From Nageia nagi (taxonomy: Eukaryota; Pinophyta): DNA of 64,000 nucleotides. The first letter of the stretch is position 1; each line of letters starts with the position of its first letter. Shown here piece after piece: positions 61,848 to 64,000 of the stretch. The notes under the pieces are model-generated. The model did no database searches. It was not told where the DNA came from and was given only the letters and a program-made list of their open reading frames with translations. The DNA is taken from positions 171,864,001 to 171,928,000 of the forward strand of contig JBITNC010000001.1 in assembly GCA_050084985.1 (NCBI GenBank). The letters are read 5' to 3'. A program made the translations under genes and the position numbers.

Positions 61848-63529
61848 TTTATACTCCAAAAAAAAAAATTATATTTTAGCCTCAATTTGACTCAAAGTGG
61901 GAAAGCATTTAAGGGGTAATGATGAATTTGTGACCAACAACATACTCTAAAGTAAGGTAAGTAAACTCATCATGATAATACTTTAAACATGGAGTACAAG
62001 GCTTCTAAGTGCATTAAATAGGAAGAAGTGACTTGTAAGCAAGCAAAGAAAATTAAATGCCTACCAAAGAGGAGTACACACTATGTAAGAAATTAAAGTT
62101 TTCTTCATGCATTAAGTAAGAAGAAAAATATTAAGCAAGTTAAATTCCCAACATTATTGGATCTTTTTTTTTTAAAAAAAAAAGAAGAAGAAGATTAAAA
62201 AATTAGGGTCATGCATTAAGAAGGGCTGCAAATAGACACCAAGAAATGACATGAGGTTTCGAGGCGAAGGTGGCTAGAGAGGCCATAGGTCAAATAAAGG
62301 TTAATGGAGGATAACAAGCAAGGATAGTCACCCACACAAGATATGGCAAATGAGGTTGGTGGGTTCATAGAGAAGGGTTTCCTGCAAGGCTCAAGTGTTA
62401 CGAATGGAGGTGTAAGGCACCATGCAAGGAGGAGGGGCTTCAATCGTGTGCAAGGAGGCTACAAAGCTATGGAGGCTATGGAAAATACTAGGCCAAGTAG
62501 AAGAAAGGAGGGGTTTCATAGAGAGTAGGGCACCTACAATGCATGCATGTACTCTAATGTTAAATTCCCTTGGATTTGACTAACTAGTTTGCAAAGTTTG
62601 GCATCATGGTGGGAAAGAAGGGGACTACATAAAGGGAGAATGTGCAAAGAGGAGAAACAAAGGGGACACAAGGAATAATGCATAAATAAAATGGTAAATA
62701 CTAATGCAAGGATGACAGGGATAGCTTAGTTGGGAGACTAAAGATATGAAAGTCACGTGTGACCATAAGGGCCTTCTCCCAAACCCTTCAACTAGACTAT
62801 GCACAGAGGTGGGTGTGAGGAGAATTGGTTGGGTAGAGGAGTAGCTAGCAATGCCAAGAGAGGAGGAGGCAAAGGGCTCACAACATTCAATTAGGTTATT
62901 TCTTTTGCAGTGAAGGGGGTTTTAGGGTGGTTTAGGGAAACCAGCTATTACCAGTCGACCAAAGAGTTCAACGTAGAGAAAGTGGAGAAGTCAAACCATT
63001 GAAGTAAAAAAATATTTTGCCTTTTATATGATACAAAATAGGATTCATGCTTCATTTAAACTTCTCATGGGATTCTCATAATAAGTATAAATTTTGAAAC
63101 AAATACAACTTAAATTTTTAATATAATCTTACAATTTTGATGTTTGTGATAAAGAGTGTAGTATTATATTTAAAAAATAAAAATAAAACACCTCTTTAAA
63201 AGGATAAAAAATAGCCTTAAAAAAAATGTTTTGTATACTATCCTCTTAAATGGAAAATATTTCAAAGTAATAAGCCTCTTTTTTTAAAAAAAAATTGCAA
63301 CTTAACATAAGAGGTTAGTAAAAAAATGCATTAACAAGCTATTTTAATCATGTTTGCTTAAAAGAAGCTAACATATAGCAAATAATATGTTAGTATTATT
63401 AGCAAAATAAGCTCAAAAGACAAAATGAAGGACATTATACCTTCTCTTGATTTTACCTCACAATGAAGAGTAAGTTGAGGAGTGAAGAAGAGCTTCCACA
63501 CCAAAGATGTGAAGAGGAACTTCCAAGGA
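61848..63529 (-). other. Leader of the right-hand copia element, LTR-proximal part
   Basis: About 1.7 kb between the primer site and the nested element. 62220-62900 is less AT-rich than its surroundings, with many GGAGG and AAGG phrases; no frame there carries a recognised motif. Confidence 0.55.
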
Positions 63530-63541
63530 GCTCTGATACCA
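63530..63541 (-). promoter_or_regulatory. Primer-binding site, initiator tRNA-Met type
   Basis: On the minus strand TGGTATCAGAGC is a perfect match to the standard plant copia primer site. It lies 3 bases after the LTR end (CTTCA). Confidence 0.93.
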
Positions 63542-63544
63542 ATT

Positions 63545-64000
63545 TGAAGGAACTAAAACTAATAAGATAATTCCTAATCAACCAAGATCACATGAAAGCT
63601 CTCAATTCACATCTAACAAACTCACAAACAAGACAATCTCACAAAGTAACTCAAGATGTAAAGTGGTTCCTCCAACTAGGAGTACATCCACTAACTAGAT
63701 CTTTACTTCAATCACAAATACAACTCTCTTACAATCCTCCTAATCTCAACTCCTACACTTCAATCCTATAACATAAATTTACTCCACAATTGGTGTGTGA
63801 TCACAAAGAGGTAGCCTTCCATTTATAGGCCAAAATCCCTCTTGGATCACCCTTTTATCCAATGTACAAAAGCATGACATGCACATCCTTTTACCCAAGG
63901 GGCATGCTCATGACATGGAGTGTATGACAAGTTACATTATCATATTCACTTAAATACTTAAGGTATCAAATGATACCCATAAGTATTAGTGAATTTACAT
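63545..64000 (-). repeat. 5' LTR of the right-hand copia element, cut by the window end
   Basis: 456 bp are visible. A TATA box (minus-strand CCTATAAATGG) lies near 63819-63829. Blocks such as CCCTTGGGTAAAAGGATG and GGAGGAACCACTT match the LTR at 2511-3009. About 45 bp of the LTR start should lie beyond 64000. Confidence 0.9.

Larger units (their letters stand above)
52766..64000 (-). mobile_element. Ty1/copia element, 5' part, with a nested copia element; runs past the window end
   Basis: On the minus strand there are a 5' LTR (64000 to 63545, cut by the window), primer site (63530-63541), leader, gag (54664 to about 53731), protease and integrase (to about 52766). RT, RNase H and the 3' LTR are gone, replaced by the gypsy gag at about 52765. 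A complete copia element (56106-61842) is inserted in the leader. The LTR family matches 2511-3009. Confidence 0.8.

Noticed and set aside
63530-63541. A tRNA gene at the sequence complementary to tRNA-Met
   Set aside because: Only the 12-base primer-site match is present, with no cloverleaf around it; it is an LTR-element primer site.

Overview
The window reads as nuclear DNA from a large, transposon-rich plant genome. No cellular protein gene, rRNA, tRNA or CRISPR array could be supported. Nearly every recognisable coding trace is a plant LTR retrotransposon (Ty1/copia and Ty3/gypsy) or a LINE, most of them broken by stops and frameshifts in AT-rich sequence. Primer-binding sites of the initiator-tRNA-Met type, dual RNase H gypsy pol genes and a plant-mobile-domain-like antisense ORF all point to a seed plant. 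The heavy decay and nesting suit a very large genome such as a gymnosperm, but the species cannot be fixed.

Layout. 1-3009 is the 3' half of a + strand copia element (RT, RNase H, polypurine tract, 3' LTR). It abuts the C-terminal end of a LINE ORF2 (3040-3944). 5440-11333 is an old minus-strand copia element, split inside its integrase by a small non-autonomous LTR element (7624-9804). 11339-38493 is a 27.2-kb minus-strand Ty3/gypsy element of Tat type. It has both LTRs, a PBS, a PPT and a 5-bp target duplication (CTTTG). It carries gag, protease, RT, two RNase H domains and integrase, plus an antisense plant-mobile-domain-like ORF between pol and the 3' LTR. It has itself been invaded by inverted copia LTR pieces (15359-17967) and by a 4.7-kb unidentified insert inside RT (about 25786-30470).

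38499-39231 is the tail of a further gypsy element. 41902-52765 is a second Tat-like minus-strand gypsy element. Its pol has an RNase H domain ahead of RT, and a decayed + strand ORF lies downstream of pol. Its gag is fused at about 52765 to the integrase of a minus-strand copia element, which runs to a 5' LTR at the right end of the window (63545-64000). That LTR belongs to the same family as the LTR at 2511-3009, in opposite orientation.

Inside the leader of the right-hand copia element sits the youngest insertion. It is a complete 5.7-kb minus-strand copia element (56106-61842) with 280-bp LTRs (12 differences), a perfect CCCAA target duplication and an open 568-residue gag-protease-integrase reading frame. 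Its pol is broken by TAG/TGA stops that mostly look like C-to-T transitions, which fits silencing by cytosine methylation. None of the elements looks able to make a full set of active proteins. Boundaries of decayed regions are approximate, all translations were read by eye, and family assignments rest on motif recognition without database searches.
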